From: Chromatiaceae bacterium
GTDB lineage: Bacteria; Pseudomonadota; Gammaproteobacteria; Chromatiales; Chromatiaceae
Direction of reading: 5' to 3'
DNA: 64,000 nucleotides
Assembly: GCA_024235315.1 (NCBI GenBank)
Contig: JACKMP010000001.1
Location: 186,001 to 250,000 of the forward strand
Position 1 is the stretch's first letter, and each line of letters opens with the position of its first letter. The translations under genes and the position numbers were made by a program. Below, piece after piece: positions 26,725 through 36,273 of this stretch. Below the pieces are notes generated by a model, which did not search any database, was not told the DNA's origin, and worked only from the letters and a program-made list of their open reading frames with translations.

Positions 26725-27411
26725 TCATCGCACCACCTCGCCCAGTGCATCCCGGTGACGCTGAATCAGCGGCGCCATTCGCTGCATGCTGCGATTGAGG
26801 GCATTCGCCACCGCGACCGATGAGATGGTCGCACCGGAGATCGCGTCGACCTCCCAGGCGAACTGCTTGTGGCCGTGTTTGACCGCCTCGATCGGATTCG
26901 TCAGTCCATCACCACTGGCGTTCACCACCGCACTGAGTGCCTCGAAATTGCGCAGGAACCCGGGATCGAACGCAATCTTGTCACCCAGGCCCGGCGTCTC
27001 TGTCATCTTCAGGATCTTGATCCCGCGGATGCAGCTGCATGCCGGGTCGTAGCCATACAGCAGCTTGACCACATCCTGGTATCCCTGGGCACCGGCAGCC
27101 AGCGCGATACCCTTGAGTTTTCCCTGCTCATCGAATGCGGCATACACGGTCTCGCCTTCACCGGCAGCGTCGGTGGCAAGCGCAATGCCGTCTGCCCCAA
27201 GTACGACATCGACGCGCCGGGTTGCACCCGGCACGACCTGGAACACTGCTTTCTCAATCGCGATGCGCTGGTTCTCGGCGATGATCGGCTCGGTCCATCG
27301 GAACACCAGCACCACCAGCAGGCCGGACAGCATCGCGATCGCGCCGAGCGTCCGGATCATCCGGAAACCCGGGGTCGAGGGTGCAGCCTGCATCATCGGT
27401 GAATCACTCAC
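26725..27411 (-). CDS. rnfG: Rnf complex subunit RnfG (covalent FMN)
   Basis: A 228-residue flavoprotein anchored by one N-terminal helix (about residues 22-41). The flavinylation motif DAISGATISS near residue 195 supplies the Thr that carries FMN. Other family marks are GYDPACSCIRGIKILKMTET and PGLGDKIAF. It overlaps rnfD by four bases (ATGA), so translation is likely coupled. Loading of FMN needs ApbE, which is not in this window. Confidence 0.96.
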   Translation of the reverse strand: MSDSPMMQAAPSTPGFRMIRTLGAIAMLSGLLVVLVFRWTEPIIAENQRIAIEKAVFQVVPGATRRVDVVLGADGIALATDAAGEGETVYAAFDEQGKLKGIALAAGAQGYQDVVKLLYGYDPACSCIRGIKILKMTETPGLGDKIAFDPGFLRNFEALSAVVNASGDGLTNPIEAVKHGHKQFAWEVDAISGATISSVAVANALNRSMQRMAPLIQRHRDALGEVVR

Positions 27412-28463
27412 GCCCTGCCCCCTTGCCGCCGCGCCTGACCGTACACCCTGGGTTGGGTGATCGAGGCGATCAACGGCGATGCGGCATTTGCCAGCAGGAT
27501 CGCGTACATCACGCCCTCGGAAAGGCCACCGAACAGCCGGATCACCACTGTCAGTACGCCGATCAACGCGCCATACACGAAGGCCCCCAACGGCGTCACC
27601 GGCGAGGCGATCATGTCACTCGCCATGAACCAGGCACCGAGCATCAGGCCGCCGGAGAACCACACGAACAGCGGTGATGGATAGGTGAAGGAGTCATACA
27701 GCCACAGGGGCAAAACGACTGCCGCGGCACCGGCAAACACGCCGACCGGGATCCGCCAGTCGAGCATGCGCCGCGCCGCCAGGTACAGGCCACCCAACAG
27801 GATCAGCAGCGCCGGCGCCTCACCGGAGGAGCCCACCACCCCGCCGAGAAACAGGTCGGTGGTGCTGACGAAGATGTGCTGGAACTTCTGCATCGCCAGC
27901 GGCGTGGCGCCGGTGAAGCCGTCGATGTTCAGCCCAACGATCCACTCGCCCACCGGGTTCGGCTTCATGAACGGCAGGGTCAGGGTCGACGGCACGAATT
28001 CCGTGAAGCGTCCGGGCGCGAAAGCGGGCGTCCAGGTCGTTATAGCGACCGGAAACGCCGCCTGCACGAACGCGCGCCCAACCAGCGCCGGGTTCATCAC
28101 GTTGTAGCCGAGTCCACCGAACAGCGCCTTGCCCAGGGCGACCGCGACGAACGCCGCGACCGCCGCCATCCACAGCGGGAACCCGGGCGGCAGGGTCAGT
28201 GCCAGCAGGATACCGGTGATCACCACGCTCCAGTCCTTGAGCGTATTGCCCCGGCCCGACAGGTGCGAAAACAGGCGCTCCGTGAGCATCGCCACCAGCG
28301 TCGTGGTGACGATCAGCGCCAGCGAGCTGATACCGAACTGCCAGACCGAGAATCCAGCGATCGGTAGCAGCGCATACACGACGTTGCGCATGATCTCGTC
28401 GACGCCCTGCGGCCGCTTGAGATGCGGTGCCGTACGGATCTCCACCGGTTTGCCTTTGAACAT
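27408..28463 (-). CDS. rnfD: Rnf complex subunit RnfD (covalent FMN)
   Basis: A 351-residue membrane flavoprotein with about eight to ten helices. GYNVMNPALVGRAFVQAAFP and DGFTGATPLA (about residue 187, Thr for FMN) are the signature sites. The C-terminal SDMIASPVTPLGAFVYGALI is typical of RnfD/NqrB. It lies seven bases after rnfC and overlaps rnfG. It would form the ion-conducting core with RnfG. Confidence 0.96.
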   Translation of the reverse strand: MFKGKPVEIRTAPHLKRPQGVDEIMRNVVYALLPIAGFSVWQFGISSLALIVTTTLVAMLTERLFSHLSGRGNTLKDWSVVITGILLALTLPPGFPLWMAAVAAFVAVALGKALFGGLGYNVMNPALVGRAFVQAAFPVAITTWTPAFAPGRFTEFVPSTLTLPFMKPNPVGEWIVGLNIDGFTGATPLAMQKFQHIFVSTTDLFLGGVVGSSGEAPALLILLGGLYLAARRMLDWRIPVGVFAGAAAVVLPLWLYDSFTYPSPLFVWFSGGLMLGAWFMASDMIASPVTPLGAFVYGALIGVLTVVIRLFGGLSEGVMYAILLANAASPLIASITQPRVYGQARRQGGRA

Positions 28464-28470
28464 GCTTACC

Positions 28471-29829
28471 TCAAACGGCCACTGTGGGGGTTTCGCGGTT
28501 GATCGCCTTGGCGATACGGAAATACTGCGTCAACGGAATATTGGATGGGCACACGTAGGCGCAGCAGCCACACTCGAAGCACTGACTGAGGTGGTGCTCA
28601 TGTTCCATGCGTCCGTATTCGCGCTTCTGCGCCAGCTGCCCCAGCATCGAGGGATTGAGGTGCATCGGGCAGACCTCGACACAGCGTGAGCACTTGATAC
28701 AGGGATAAACGGTACGTGGCTGCTGATCCGCATCGCCCGCCGCATAGACCACGATGCCCGACACGCCCTTGGTCACCGGCACGTCCAGCGAGGCCACCGT
28801 CATGCCCATCATCGGGCCGCCGAGAATGACCTCGTTGGCCGCCGCGTCGGCACCGACCTGCTGCAGAAGAAATCCGACTGGCGTGCCGATAGGCACCAGG
28901 TAGTTGCCGGGATGCACGACCGCCGGGCCCGATACGGTGACCACGCGCTCGATCAGCCCACGGCCAAGCGGCAACAACTCGCCCATCTGCGCCAGGGTAC
29001 CGACGTTGTATACCGCCACACCCAGATCGAGCGGCAGCCCACCCTCGGGGATCTGCTCGCCGAGCAGGCTCTCGATCAGCATCTTTTCCGCGCCCTGCGG
29101 ATATTTGGCCTCGACCGCATGGACCGAGATCGGGCCGTCGTCGGGCAGCTTGTCGGCAATCGCCCGAACGGCATCCATCTTGTTGTCTTCGACGCCTATC
29201 AGTGCGCGGTCGGCGCCGGTCGCATGCATCACGATGCGGATACCGTGCAGCAGCGCGTCTGTCTTCTCCAGCATCACGCGATGATCACAGGTCAGGTAGG
29301 GCTCGCACTCGCAGCCATTGATCAGCAGCGTGCGTATCGGCTTGTCCGGCGGTGCAGCCAGTTTGACGTGACTGGGAAAGGCCGCACCGCCGAGACCGAC
29401 CAGGCCCGCGTCCTTCACCGCCTGCACGATCTCTTCAGGTGACAGCGCGAGTACGTCGACCGGCTCGTCGTACAGCACTGCCTGGTTGGCTGCCTGGGAG
29501 ACCTCGATCACGATGGCCGGCGCCTTCGGGCCCTCGGCAGTCGGCCAAAGGTCGATCGCTGCGATGCGCCCGGTCGCCGGCGCATGCATAGGCACCGACA
29601 CATGCCCATCGGCCCCGGCAATCGGTTCACCACGCACGACCTGTTGACCCACCGTCACCAGCGGTACTGCGGGCGCACCCTTGTGTTGCGCCAGCGGGAC
29701 GACGATGCGCGGTGCGAACGGCAGGCGGCGAATCGCCAGGCCGGCCGTACGCTCCTTGTACTCGAGCGGATGGATACCACCGTGCGAGAACGTCTTGTGT
29801 CGTCTGAAGAGGTTGAGCAAGCGCATCAT
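28471..29829 (-). CDS. rnfC: Rnf complex subunit RnfC (NADH-binding)
   Basis: A 452-residue peripheral subunit that binds NADH and FMN and carries two 4Fe-4S clusters. TFSHGGIHPLEYK near the start, GLVGLGGAAFPSHVK (nucleotide site), LLINGCECEPYLTCD, and near the end CIKCSRCVEVCP and CFECGCCAYVCP. No long C-terminal repeat extension like that of E. coli RsxC is present. ATG at 29829 is 14 bases after the stop of the large PFOR gene; the next ATG (29826) is also possible. Confidence 0.96.
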   Translation of the reverse strand: MMRLLNLFRRHKTFSHGGIHPLEYKERTAGLAIRRLPFAPRIVVPLAQHKGAPAVPLVTVGQQVVRGEPIAGADGHVSVPMHAPATGRIAAIDLWPTAEGPKAPAIVIEVSQAANQAVLYDEPVDVLALSPEEIVQAVKDAGLVGLGGAAFPSHVKLAAPPDKPIRTLLINGCECEPYLTCDHRVMLEKTDALLHGIRIVMHATGADRALIGVEDNKMDAVRAIADKLPDDGPISVHAVEAKYPQGAEKMLIESLLGEQIPEGGLPLDLGVAVYNVGTLAQMGELLPLGRGLIERVVTVSGPAVVHPGNYLVPIGTPVGFLLQQVGADAAANEVILGGPMMGMTVASLDVPVTKGVSGIVVYAAGDADQQPRTVYPCIKCSRCVEVCPMHLNPSMLGQLAQKREYGRMEHEHHLSQCFECGCCAYVCPSNIPLTQYFRIAKAINRETPTVAV

Positions 29830-29842
29830 GATGGACCACGGC

Positions 29843-32800
29843 CTACTGGTACTTCTCCGCACGCTTCATCAGCTTCTCGACATCCTTTTCAGCTGCATTC
29901 CAGGGCGTGCCAGGGTGCAGGCAGCCGGCAGTACACTTCTCCGCCGCCTTGACGATGTCCTTGAACGGCGCACCCTTGGGATCGATCACGACCGCCTGTT
30001 TCTGGTCGTTGTACCGGAACACCCTGGGTGCGAGATCGGTGCATTCGTCACACGCCGTGCACTCGGGCGTCTCGACCCATACGGGCTCGTAGTCCCACGG
30101 CAGATTGGCTGCAGCCGGCATTGCCTGCGCCACGCCACCGGCTTCCATCGGTGCTGCGATCGAGGCCAGCGCCGAGGCATCGCCGCCGTTCGCCAGTGCC
30201 AGCAGACCGGCGGTGATCGATTGGGCCATCTCGGCCCTGGCCGTCGCACGCACCTGGTCGAGATCGACCCGCTGATCGGCACCGACCAGTGACTTGAGCT
30301 GCTTCCAGAAATCGCGACGCTCCTCGGTCGAGGTCACCAGTTCCTGCGCAACCAGCACCCGCATCAGGCGGTTCTTGTTGTCGGTGGCCCAGATATACGG
30401 AAACTTGCCTTCACGTTCGTCTGCATCCAGCTGGATGAAATCGGCCAGCTGCACCATGTCGTCGTGCCAGGTCTCCGGTGGCGCCTTGCGGAAGTGCTTG
30501 CGGAAACGCCCTTCGGTCAGTGCGAAATCGGCGAAGGTCAGCGGCACGCGCAGCTCCGCCTGCTTGCCGTCTTCGTCCAGGTACTGCAGCGTGTACTCGG
30601 GCCAGTCGTCGTCGATCGCCGGGTTGCCTTCGATCGAACAGCACTCCTCGAAGGTCACACCGGCATCCGGGTCATAGCGGAACAACGGGTAGCCACGCGA
30701 CTCGACCACCAGCTTGGACTGGTGATTCGACATGTCGTCGCCCACCCCGTGCTCCGGCTGGCACACGGCGTAGATGTTGAACAGCGCCGGGCGGCGGGTG
30801 TTCAGGCCGTCGATATAGCCTTCGATCAGGTGGGTGACGTGCGCCATCGAACTCTGCAGCACGAACGAGGTCCGGTGCGCCATGCCGATCAGGCCCATCT
30901 CCTTGCGGATCTCGGTCTTGCCCTTCCAGGTCTTGCCATAGGGCGACATGTCGGCGACCTGGCCGACGAAGCCCGAGGTGCAGGCCTGGCCGCCGGTGTT
31001 CGAATACACCTGTGTATCGAGTACCAGCACCTTGATCGGTACGCCCGAGGCCAATGCGCGTGACAGGTTCTGGAACCCGATGTCGTACATCGCGCCGTCG
31101 CCACCGATACTGACCACCGGCGGGCACAGCAGCCATTCCTCGTCGCTGAACTGCTTCCAGTCGAAATAGGTGAAGAACGCCTCATGCTCGGCGGCACTGT
31201 ACTCGCCGTCAAGCTCCATCCTGGCCTGGCGCACCACCTTGAAGCCCTCCGCCATCTTGCGCATATGGCCTTCGAAGATGCCCATCGCGACCGACGGCGA
31301 GTCCTGGAACAGGTGGCTGGTCCAGGGGAACGGATAAGGGTTGAACGGATAGGTCGAACCCCAAACCGAGGTGCAGCCGGTCGCGTTGATGATGCCCATC
31401 TCGGCGCGACCCTTGCCGGTCTTGCCCTGCGTGTACTGCCACTTGAGGTAGCGCAGCTTCTCCAGCAGCTGAGTGACCCAGCGCAGCCACTTCTGGTCAA
31501 CCGGCCGGGCGCCGCCGGCGAGGCTGTCGGACAGCTCGGCCAGGGTCAGGTCGCTGTCCTGGTGAGCCTCGACCGCTTCATCGATCTTCTGCAGGTTCGA
31601 CAGGTCCATGCCGGCAGCCAGCTTGAGCCGCACATGGGTCTCGAGGCGGTTGATCAGGTCGTCGATCTCGGCCAGGTGGCGCTTCACGCGCGGCTGCATC
31701 AACGCAGTGACCGTGCCGGTGAACATATGGATCACCGACTTCTCACCACACCCCATACAGGCGCCGTCGCCGGACAGCATCGACTGGTAGTTCGACTTGT
31801 CGAGCAGCAGGGTCTCGAGCGCACCGATCTTCTCCTCGAGGTCGTCGATACGAATGAAATCCGGGTCCGTGGTCGGCAGGTCGAGCCAGAAATCCCAGTC
31901 ACGCCGCATCTGCGCAATCGCCTCGGTGGTCTGCGGCTCGGCCACCAGGGCCAGGTCGTCACACACCTCAATGCATTCCATGCAGCCTTTGCAGGTGTAT
32001 GGATTGACGGTGATCGCGAACAGTCCGCCGCTGCCCTTCTGTTTCTTTTCGCGGTTGCTCCAGTAAGGCTTGGTGATACTGAACTGGAAGTCGCCCAGCT
32101 GCGCCGAGAACAGCCCGAATTCCTGTTCCAGCGCGGTGCGCGCATCGCCCTGCAGCGCCGACTCGGCGAGATGCTCGAGTACCGCCCGGTCGACCAGCGC
32201 GGCAACATTCGCCGCCTCGCCCTGTTCCTCGACCAGTGCACGCAGGCGCTTCTCCACGCCCCGCACCTCGCGGCGCAGGTACATGGTCGGGCGGCCGCCG
32301 GTCTCGATGCGCAGGATCGCCGCGGTGAATACATCGCTGATCGTATTGACCAGTCCGGGAATCGCGCTGTCCGGGCACACCGTGTAGCAGTTGCCGCAGG
32401 CGGTACAGTTCTCGGCAACGAATTTCGGATACTCGAAGCGGATCTGCGTCATGTCGCGGAAGATCCCGGTCGATGCCGGAATCAGTGACAGCGCCTGGTA
32501 GGGATCGGCAAGGTTGTCGTTACCGCGGCCGCTGCTGTAGAAAGACCCGGTCTGCTCCCAGAAACGGTGGATATCCGAGATGCCACCATCGGCCTGTGGC
32601 AGCGTGCGCAACATCACCGGCAGTGTCAGCTCCTTGCGTTTGGCCGCGGCCTGGCCGCCGACCACCTTGTCGGTAACCTCGAACACCTCGTCAAACCCGC
32701 GCCGCACCACGCGCAGGTTGTCCTGCACGACACGCTCGCCCTTGTCGCCGAATTTGTCACGCAACTGGTTCTCGATTGCCTGGAACAACCCCTCCTCGTT

Positions 32801-34768
32801 CAGCCCGGCGCGCTCCATCAACGGCGATGCCGCGAAGAACGCGCCCTGGAAGGCGTTGCCCTGCATACGGAACTGCAGCTCGACGTTGGAGGCCTCTTCG
32901 CGGGCGATGCGGAAGCCGTCGACGAAGAACATGCGGATGTCGTTTTCGATGATGAAGCGCTGGGCCTGCACCGGGATGCGCGCCCACGCGGCGTCGGCAT
33001 CGGTCACGTCCGACTGCATGATGAACACCCCGCCCTGCTTGAGACCGAACAGCGGGTTCGAGTGGGTGAACACATTGGGATCCGGCGACATCACGACGTC
33101 GACAAAGGTGTACTCGCAGTTCAGACGGATCGGCTCAGGTGCCGCGGACAGGAAGTAGGTGGTCGGCTGGCCTTTCTTCTCCGAGCCGTACTTCGGATTG
33201 GCGCGGATATCGAAGCCCAGCAGTTCGTACAGCGTCATCGCCAGGTTCTTGCCGGTGGTCACCGCGCCCCAGCCGCCGACAGAGTGCATGCGCACGGTGA
33301 TCGCACCCTCGGGAAGCAGGTCCGGATTTTCGCTGCCGCGCAGCGAGAGGTCGCGTACCCTGGGATAGCTGTCGGCGATCTTCTGCACGCGGATCTCGTC
33401 CTTGGGATCGGTCGGCTCGCGCACGAAGTCGATGCCCAGGTAGTAGAACTTGCGGCGCTCACCCTCCGGCAGCATGTTCTCGATCGCCGCGATCAGCCCC
33501 TCCGGCTGCAGGTCTCGCGATCCCAGGCCATAGGCACCGGAGTACAACGGTGGCAAGTCGGCATGACCGTATTCCGCATAGCTCGGATAGGGTTTCACGC
33601 CATTGTGCGCACCATGCCCGTTCTCCAGGCACTTGCTCAGCGCCGCGCGCACCTCGCGCATGATCGGCAGATCCTCGGCCAGCGGCTGGTCGGTACGCTC
33701 GAGTACCGCCACGCCCTTGCGTCCGCGCAGCACCTGACCGATGAGGTCGCCGGGAAACGGCCGGAACATCGTCAGGTCGACGACACCGACTTTGAGCCGG
33801 CGTGTGTCACGCAGGTAGTCGACCACGGCGTGCGCCTGCACGATCATGCTGCCCTGCCCCACGATCAGGTAATCAGCATCTTCCACCCGGTAGGCCCCGA
33901 CCCGCTGATAGCGGCGGCCGGTGAGCGCGTAGTACTCGTCCATCACCTGATCGGTGATGCCGCAGATGTGTTCGAAGAAATACGGACGCTGCGCGGCGAC
34001 CGCCTGCATGTACGCATCCTGGTTCTGCACCGAGCCTGACAGCATCGGGTTGTCCACATCCCAGATCTCAGGCACGCGCCGGCGTTTGTCGCCATACACC
34101 AGACGCTGCGAAGGCGTCGGGCAGTCGATGATGTCATCCGGACGACCGAGGAATTCCTCGATCAATGCACGCTCCGGTACCTGCAGCGGCTCGATCAGAT
34201 GGGTGGTCAGGAAGCCGTCCTGGCCGACCGCCGCCGGTGTCAGCGACAACTCGGCGACCTTGCGGGCGATCAGGTTGAGATCGGCGGCACCCTGGGCGTT
34301 GTTGGCGAACACCTGGAAGAAGCCGGTGTCGTCGATGCAGTGGTAGTCGTCATGGCCGCAGTGCACGTTCAGCGAGGCCTTGGTGATCGCGCGGCTGCCG
34401 ATGTTGAGCAGGTACGGCAGGCGTTTGCCGACGGCCGCGTACAGCGACTCGTGCATGAACGCCACGCCCTGCGCCGACGAGAAGTTGGTGGCGCGCAGGC
34501 CGGACATGGACATGCCGGCAGTGACCGCGGCTGCCGCGTGCTCGGACTCGGGCTCGACGAACACCAGCGGACGTCCGGAGATGTTGACGTGCCCCTTGGC
34601 CGTCTCCTCCGCCCAGTACTCGCCCATCTGGGTCGACGGCGTGATCGGGTAGGCACCCGCGGCATCCGAGGCCTCGCGTTCGCACATGATGACGGCGCTG
34701 TTGCCATCCATCGCCATGCGTACACCCGGGTACTTGAACTGCTTGTCGTCTTTCTTCTTGCCGAACAT
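29843..34768 (-). CDS. nifJ: Giant pyruvate:ferredoxin oxidoreductase with fused C-terminal ferredoxin
   Basis: A single-chain PFOR of 1641 residues; usual NifJ/PFOR chains have about 1170-1200. Domain order is: alpha part (AGAYPITPSTQMGEYWAEE, about 38-56), a CoA/transketolase-C part, gamma part (VGGWGAVTTGKNLAM, about 500), two 4Fe-4S sites (CTACGNCYTVCP, about 786, and CKGCMECIEVC, about 925), the proximal-cluster Cys pair (DGACMGCGEK, about 1000), and the TPP site (GGDGAMYDIGFQN, about 1221). The extra length includes charged helical inserts near 1030-1130 and a C-terminal single-cluster ferredoxin (CTACDECTDLAP near 1570, last Cys near 1612-1616). It lies between rnfB and rnfC, so electrons may pass directly to or from Rnf. 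Direction is inference. Confidence 0.93.
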   Translation of the reverse strand: MFGKKKDDKQFKYPGVRMAMDGNSAVIMCEREASDAAGAYPITPSTQMGEYWAEETAKGHVNISGRPLVFVEPESEHAAAAVTAGMSMSGLRATNFSSAQGVAFMHESLYAAVGKRLPYLLNIGSRAITKASLNVHCGHDDYHCIDDTGFFQVFANNAQGAADLNLIARKVAELSLTPAAVGQDGFLTTHLIEPLQVPERALIEEFLGRPDDIIDCPTPSQRLVYGDKRRRVPEIWDVDNPMLSGSVQNQDAYMQAVAAQRPYFFEHICGITDQVMDEYYALTGRRYQRVGAYRVEDADYLIVGQGSMIVQAHAVVDYLRDTRRLKVGVVDLTMFRPFPGDLIGQVLRGRKGVAVLERTDQPLAEDLPIMREVRAALSKCLENGHGAHNGVKPYPSYAEYGHADLPPLYSGAYGLGSRDLQPEGLIAAIENMLPEGERRKFYYLGIDFVREPTDPKDEIRVQKIADSYPRVRDLSLRGSENPDLLPEGAITVRMHSVGGWGAVTTGKNLAMTLYELLGFDIRANPKYGSEKKGQPTTYFLSAAPEPIRLNCEYTFVDVVMSPDPNVFTHSNPLFGLKQGGVFIMQSDVTDADAAWARIPVQAQRFIIENDIRMFFVDGFRIAREEASNVELQFRMQGNAFQGAFFAASPLMERAGLNEEGLFQAIENQLRDKFGDKGERVVQDNLRVVRRGFDEVFEVTDKVVGGQAAAKRKELTLPVMLRTLPQADGGISDIHRFWEQTGSFYSSGRGNDNLADPYQALSLIPASTGIFRDMTQIRFEYPKFVAENCTACGNCYTVCPDSAIPGLVNTISDVFTAAILRIETGGRPTMYLRREVRGVEKRLRALVEEQGEAANVAALVDRAVLEHLAESALQGDARTALEQEFGLFSAQLGDFQFSITKPYWSNREKKQKGSGGLFAITVNPYTCKGCMECIEVCDDLALVAEPQTTEAIAQMRRDWDFWLDLPTTDPDFIRIDDLEEKIGALETLLLDKSNYQSMLSGDGACMGCGEKSVIHMFTGTVTALMQPRVKRHLAEIDDLINRLETHVRLKLAAGMDLSNLQKIDEAVEAHQDSDLTLAELSDSLAGGARPVDQKWLRWVTQLLEKLRYLKWQYTQGKTGKGRAEMGIINATGCTSVWGSTYPFNPYPFPWTSHLFQDSPSVAMGIFEGHMRKMAEGFKVVRQARMELDGEYSAAEHEAFFTYFDWKQFSDEEWLLCPPVVSIGGDGAMYDIGFQNLSRALASGVPIKVLVLDTQVYSNTGGQACTSGFVGQVADMSPYGKTWKGKTEIRKEMGLIGMAHRTSFVLQSSMAHVTHLIEGYIDGLNTRRPALFNIYAVCQPEHGVGDDMSNHQSKLVVESRGYPLFRYDPDAGVTFEECCSIEGNPAIDDDWPEYTLQYLDEDGKQAELRVPLTFADFALTEGRFRKHFRKAPPETWHDDMVQLADFIQLDADEREGKFPYIWATDNKNRLMRVLVAQELVTSTEERRDFWKQLKSLVGADQRVDLDQVRATARAEMAQSITAGLLALANGGDASALASIAAPMEAGGVAQAMPAAANLPWDYEPVWVETPECTACDECTDLAPRVFRYNDQKQAVVIDPKGAPFKDIVKAAEKCTAGCLHPGTPWNAAEKDVEKLMKRAEKYQ

Positions 34769-34801
34769 ATTGTCGATCCTCGAGTCTCTGTCTAGCCGCG
34801 G

Positions 34802-35683
34802 TCAGCCAACCGGCAGCGCAGTCTTTCTGATGATTTTCCGCGCATCGCGGCCCTTGATGACGCTCTCGTCCGGCTCGCGCCAGACGATGGCACCGGTCGG
34901 GCAGCGTTCGATGGCGACCTTCGATGCCAGGCGGTTCTTGCCGTAATCGATCACCGCGAGGTTGTTGCGGATCGTGATCAGGCCCTCCGGCGAGTCGACC
35001 GCACAGCGCTCACAGGCGGTGCAGATCACCTCACACTGCGCCTCTGCCGCGTCGCCGAATTCGCGGTTGCGGCACGCCACCCACAGCCGGTGACTGACGG
35101 GGTGGATCTCGAACAGATCCTTCGGGCAGACATCCACGCAGTCACCGCACGCGGTGCACTTGTCTGCATCCACGACCGGCAGGCCGTGGCGATCCATATG
35201 AATGGCGTCAAAGGTGCAAACGGTGGCGCAGTCGCCCATGCCCAGGCATCCCCAGGCGCAGCCCTTGCCGCCACCGGCAACCAGGCTGGCGCCGCGACAG
35301 CTGCCAAGACCGGCATACGAGGCGCGGATGTAGGCCACGTGTGCACCGCCGGCACACGCCAGGCGCGCCACGCGCTTTTCGTGCGTACCCAGTTGCACAC
35401 CAAGGAAGTTGGCGATGATCTGGTTGGTGTCCTTGGAATTGACCGTGCACAGGCCCGGGTCCACCTCGCCCTTCACCAGCTTTTCGGCGAACGGCCGGCA
35501 GCCCGGCGTACCGCAGGCACCGCAGTTGGCCTTGGGCAGGAGATCCTCGACATCATCGATGCGCGGATCCTCCAGCACGAACAACCAGCGATTGGCGACG
35601 ACAAGGATGCTCGCCAGGACAACGCCCAGCGCGGACATGAAAGCCACCGCTACGCCGACAAACTGCAAGGAACTCAACTTCAA
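34802..35683 (-). CDS. rnfB: Rnf complex subunit RnfB (iron-sulfur)
   Basis: A 293-residue RnfB. An N-terminal helix (about residues 6-29) is followed by the cluster motif CGACGTPGCRPFAEKL near 54-69 and its later Cys (LCTVN), a Cys-rich insert (CRGA, CAWGCLGMGDCATVC), a ferredoxin site (CTACGDCVDVCP), and a further Cys group (CEVICTACERC) plus CPTGAIVW at the end. It is first in the operon, 33 bases before the PFOR gene with GAGGA ahead of the PFOR start. RnfB takes electrons from ferredoxin, so its place beside a PFOR is sensible. Confidence 0.95.
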   Translation of the reverse strand: MKLSSLQFVGVAVAFMSALGVVLASILVVANRWLFVLEDPRIDDVEDLLPKANCGACGTPGCRPFAEKLVKGEVDPGLCTVNSKDTNQIIANFLGVQLGTHEKRVARLACAGGAHVAYIRASYAGLGSCRGASLVAGGGKGCAWGCLGMGDCATVCTFDAIHMDRHGLPVVDADKCTACGDCVDVCPKDLFEIHPVSHRLWVACRNREFGDAAEAQCEVICTACERCAVDSPEGLITIRNNLAVIDYGKNRLASKVAIERCPTGAIVWREPDESVIKGRDARKIIRKTALPVG

Positions 35684-36273
35684 GTCCTCAGTCTGAAGCG
35701 GACAGACAGCGTCCGCCTCGGTTTACAGTTGTACGGCTTGTGGCCGTTTGCGGACGCCCCGGGCAGGATTCGCCCGACTTCGTCCAGAGCCGGGCGTCAG
35801 ACGACCGGTTCCTGACCCGGAGGGCCTGTTGGTAAAAGGCCCTCTGAACTTCGTGGATTGGCCCAGTCTAGGGACCGGCAACAAAAGCGAAACACGGATG
35901 TTTTTAATGGTCGCTATTGGAATAGCCACGGCGACCGGCGAAATATTGTGCATTGCACAATTCGGGCGCACTTGCGGAATCCGTTTTTATTGTTTTATTT
36001 CAATTTGTTACGCAGCCTTATTAATCCCGTATCGGCAAGACGGCACGATCCGATGAAAATTGCGTTTCGACCGAGTACGCCCGTGAGGATTAGTTGACAC
36101 CGGTCAAATGCAGCGACGCGGGACCAGCATCCCGATGGCGTCACGACGCGGCGGCGGGCACGCGATTCGCCCACCGAGACGGATCCAATCCGTGCACCCG
36201 GTCGGTCCCATTGGCCCGACCGCCGCCTCAGGCGTTATGCTCCACCGCCATTGCAGCACTGGAGCCCGACCGC
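35684..36273. promoter_or_regulatory. Intergenic control region between rnfB and mogA
   Basis: About 590 bases with no gene. The half nearest rnfB is GC-rich; the middle (35880-36040) is AT-rich and holds a clear inverted repeat at 35945-35961 and a T-rich run (TTTTTATTGTTTTATTTC). Leftward transcription of the rnf-PFOR operon and rightward transcription of mogA must both start here. No -35/-10 pair is good enough to name, and no riboswitch structure was recognised. Confidence 0.5.
35945..35961. promoter_or_regulatory. Inverted repeat, possible operator
   Basis: ATTGTGC, ATT, GCACAAT: perfect 7-bp arms around three bases in an AT-rich region, about 260 bases upstream of rnfB. The spacing is too short for a CRP/FNR site. 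The protein that would bind is unknown. Confidence 0.35.
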
